Of a stretch of DNA of 41,730 nt, positions 39,861 to 41,730 are shown piece after piece. Source of the stretch: Rhodospirillales bacterium. Its GTDB lineage: Bacteria; Pseudomonadota; Alphaproteobacteria; Rhodospirillales; 2-12-FULL-67-15. Each line of letters opens with the position of its first letter. The stretch's first letter is position 1. The DNA lies in NCBI GenBank assembly GCA_016872535.1, contig VGZQ01000022.1, positions 1-41,730 of the forward strand, in the 5' to 3' direction. Under the pieces are notes generated by a model. That model saw only the letters and a list, made by a program, of their open reading frames with translations, was not told the origin of the DNA and did not search any database. Made by a program: the position numbers and the translations under genes.

Positions 39861-41234
39861 TCAGAATCCATACCGAACCGCCGCATAGACATTGCTGCCG
39901 TCCTCGAACTGACCGAAAAATGTGTGCTTTCGTTCGCCCGCGAAGATATTGGCGCCCGCTTCGAGCGTCACATGGTCATCGAACTTGTAGCTGGCCTTGG
40001 GCCGGACGTAGACGTCCCTGTCCGACGGCGAAAGGAAGATGAACAGCGACCATTCCAGGGTCTGGTTCATGGCGAGCCAGGTCAGCCTCTGCGTCAGGAC
40101 ATGGCGGTTTTCGTCCCTGGCCGGCGAACCGGAGGACAGCGAAGCCCGATAGGCCCCAAAATCGCGCATGTGTTCGAGATAGTACTGGAGCCCGAGAGTG
40201 ACGTCCGGCGCCACTTCCCGCTCATAGCCGACGAGGACACGCACTTCGCTGTTGCGGATATTGGGATTGCCGCCCGATGTGTCCTCGGCCGAATGGTAGT
40301 AGCCGACCTCCGAGTTGGCGATCCCTCCCGCCATGGGGCCGCGCAAGGACGCGCCGAACACGGACAGACGGGGAAAGGTGGAGCGCCCAGTGACCGAGTC
40401 CGAGCCGGCCGGGCTCTTCCAGAAACCGTCATAAACATAAAGCGCTCCTTCGTAAGCGCCAAAGTTGCGGTAGAGCCGCGCCGTCCATTCGTCGTCCCGC
40501 CCCCAGGCGGTTGGGCGATCCTCCTGCACGACGGTATCGCGACCGGTGATCCGCCGTTGGGACGAGTTGAAATATGATATGCGCCGACCATCGATGAATC
40601 GGTCGGCATCGAAGCGGGGAACGTAGACCAAATCGAGATTCGCGACCTCGGAAAAGACCGAGAGTTTCATGGCGTCGGACGGCGCTTTCAGGTACTGCTC
40701 GGGGCGCCCCAGCAGGAAGGCGTTCCAGTCCTTGGGGAACAGATCGTTGACGAACAACAGGTCGCCGGTGCCCCAGGTGAGGATCTGGCGCCCGAATTTG
40801 ACGTCAAGAAAGGAGGCCGGCGAGAACGTCGCGTGCGCCTCGCGCAAGTCGAGCGCCCCGGCGCCGTTCTCCAGGTCGATGCCATGGCCGTCGGCCAGGG
40901 GATCGTAGAGAAGGTCGGCCGCAACACGGAAAGAGACGGTTTTTACCCGCTGCTCCGCCTCGATCTCCAGGCGTGTTTCCGACAGCGCCGCATGTTGCTG
41001 CCGGGGATCGCGGTCCACCCACAGGGCGCCCCGGCCTTCAAGGAAGCCTCGCAACCTTGGGCCTTCATCGCGCCGCGGCGCGACAGCCGGTTTGTCCTTT
41101 GGGGCGGGGCCGGTCAATCCTTCCGGCAGCGCCGGTTCGGTTGCCGGGGCCAGTCCCGTCGGCAGGGCGGGTTCCTCCGCCGAAGCCTGGACAGTGAAAA
41201 ACGCAACGATGCCCGCGACAAGAAGTCGCCTCAC
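39861..41234 (-). CDS. Outer-membrane beta-barrel protein
   Basis: A 457-residue protein from a GTG overlapping the previous stop (GTGA at 41234-41231). It has a signal (MRRLLVAGIVAFFTVQASAE), a Pro/Ala spacer with a repeated PALP-x-GL motif, and then alternating strands. FGRQILTWGTGDLLFVNDLF is typical of DUF1302-like barrels. The last residue is Phe (YAAVRYGF), the signal used by the BAM complex. It probably is the outer-membrane partner of an export or uptake system with the LolA-like protein upstream. Substrate unknown. Confidence 0.82.
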   Translation of the reverse strand: MRRLLVAGIVAFFTVQASAEEPALPTGLAPATEPALPEGLTGPAPKDKPAVAPRRDEGPRLRGFLEGRGALWVDRDPRQQHAALSETRLEIEAEQRVKTVSFRVAADLLYDPLADGHGIDLENGAGALDLREAHATFSPASFLDVKFGRQILTWGTGDLLFVNDLFPKDWNAFLLGRPEQYLKAPSDAMKLSVFSEVANLDLVYVPRFDADRFIDGRRISYFNSSQRRITGRDTVVQEDRPTAWGRDDEWTARLYRNFGAYEGALYVYDGFWKSPAGSDSVTGRSTFPRLSVFGASLRGPMAGGIANSEVGYYHSAEDTSGGNPNIRNSEVRVLVGYEREVAPDVTLGLQYYLEHMRDFGAYRASLSSGSPARDENRHVLTQRLTWLAMNQTLEWSLFIFLSPSDRDVYVRPKASYKFDDHVTLEAGANIFAGERKHTFFGQFEDGSNVYAAVRYGF

Positions 41235-41730
41235 CGCAAAAGCCCCGCTGGCGCCTGGCGAAGGAAGCGTTCGGTGAAGATTTCCTCGGGCAGGCCGACG
41301 TCATAGGCGACATCCCGGTAGCTGACGGTGGTGGTGCCGCCCTTTTTCAGGTCGGACATGCTGGCCCTGGTCACTGTCGGCCGTCCCTGGATGGTGTCGA
41401 CCGCCAGGGTCTTGTAGACGCGGTACTTGGCGCCGTTACGGTCGAAATACTCGGCCTGGATCGGCAAGAACGTCCCCTTGTGGATATGCATGTCGTAGTA
41501 GGAGAACTCAACCGTGCCCGCGTCTTTCGGACGGTTTCTCAGCACGTAGTAATGCTCGGTCGTCCCGACGAGTTCATGTTCATCGGCGTCGATGGATCGC
41601 CCGGAGACGTCCTCGTAGAAGAAATCCGAGCCCGCGAAGCTGGTGCGCTTGTCGGAGGCGGCGATGCGGCGGACCAGATCGAGGGCCGGCAGGAACAGCC
41701 AGCGGTCGTCGTCGCCGGTCTGATGCTTCC
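41231..41730 (-). CDS. LolA-like outer-membrane lipoprotein-sorting protein, N-terminus cut by window edge
   Basis: The frame stays open to base 1 of its visible part at 41730, so the gene begins beyond the window. The visible 166 residues start KHQTGDDDRWLFLPALDLVR and continue with SFAGSDFFYEDVSGRS, hallmark segments of the LolA_like domain (PF17131-type). It ends in APAGLLR. These genes often sit with MMPL/RND exporters and DUF1302 barrels, so an RND gene may lie just outside. The stop overlaps the barrel start by 4 bases. Confidence 0.82.
   Translation of the reverse strand, partial: KHQTGDDDRWLFLPALDLVRRIAASDKRTSFAGSDFFYEDVSGRSIDADEHELVGTTEHYYVLRNRPKDAGTVEFSYYDMHIHKGTFLPIQAEYFDRNGAKYRVYKTLAVDTIQGRPTVTRASMSDLKKGGTTTVSYRDVAYDVGLPEEIFTERFLRQAPAGLLR

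Noticed and set aside
1-41730. CRISPR arrays, rRNA genes and insertion-sequence transposases
   Set aside because: No regularly spaced repeats, rRNA-like segments or transposase motifs were seen in either strand.

Overview
The window is GC-rich bacterial DNA, almost certainly from an alphaproteobacterium and probably a Rhodospirillales-like lineage. The evidence is an adjacent divK-pleD pair, hisZ next to purA, a gatCAB set, a cysteine-free L33, a pyrB neighbour that looks like the non-catalytic dihydroorotase paralogue, and a GTTC-N7-GTTC LexA-type box. This is judged from gene content and translated motifs only; no database search was possible.

Layout. 1-4007 (minus): purA (cut by the window start), hisZ, a secreted protein of unknown function and a membrane-anchored family 2 glycosyltransferase. 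4201-6795 (plus): a Crp/Fnr regulator, divK and pleD. 6788-14797 (minus): rpmG, an S41 peptidase lipoprotein, rnr, topA and dprA. 15021-20875 (plus): four genes (FeeM/GNAT-like acyltransferase with a cyclic-nucleotide domain, HlyD adaptor, DHA2 MFS exporter, patatin with a cyclic-nucleotide domain) lying between dprA and plsY. 20945-24217 (minus): a Lys/Ala-rich secreted protein, plsY, a dihydroorotase homologue and pyrB. 24305-26694: a sulfotransferase-like gene, ruvX and an SH3-like secreted protein. 26764-32574 (plus): gatC, gatA, gatB, a Fe/Mn-type SOD, a GST and a YbaK-type deacylase, with unusual palindromic DNA between gatC and gatA and an AT-rich, LexA-boxed gap between gatA and gatB.

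32640-39000 holds tRNA-Ser(GCT) and an integrated element of about 6.3 kb. It has a candidate att duplication of the tRNA 3' end, arm-type repeats at both ends, a tyrosine integrase, an AlpA/Xis-like protein, a tightly overlapping leftward operon with small Zn-finger proteins and a Rep-like HTH protein, and a rightward cargo set (secreted nuclease, secreted protein, small membrane proteins). 39120-41730 (minus) holds a LolA-like protein (cut by the window end), an outer-membrane barrel and an ArsR-rhodanese protein.

The best candidates for something undescribed are the 15-21 kb cassette, in which two lipid-acting enzymes each fused to a cyclic-nucleotide-binding domain flank an EmrAB-type exporter, and the compact tRNA-Ser element with its secreted-nuclease cargo.
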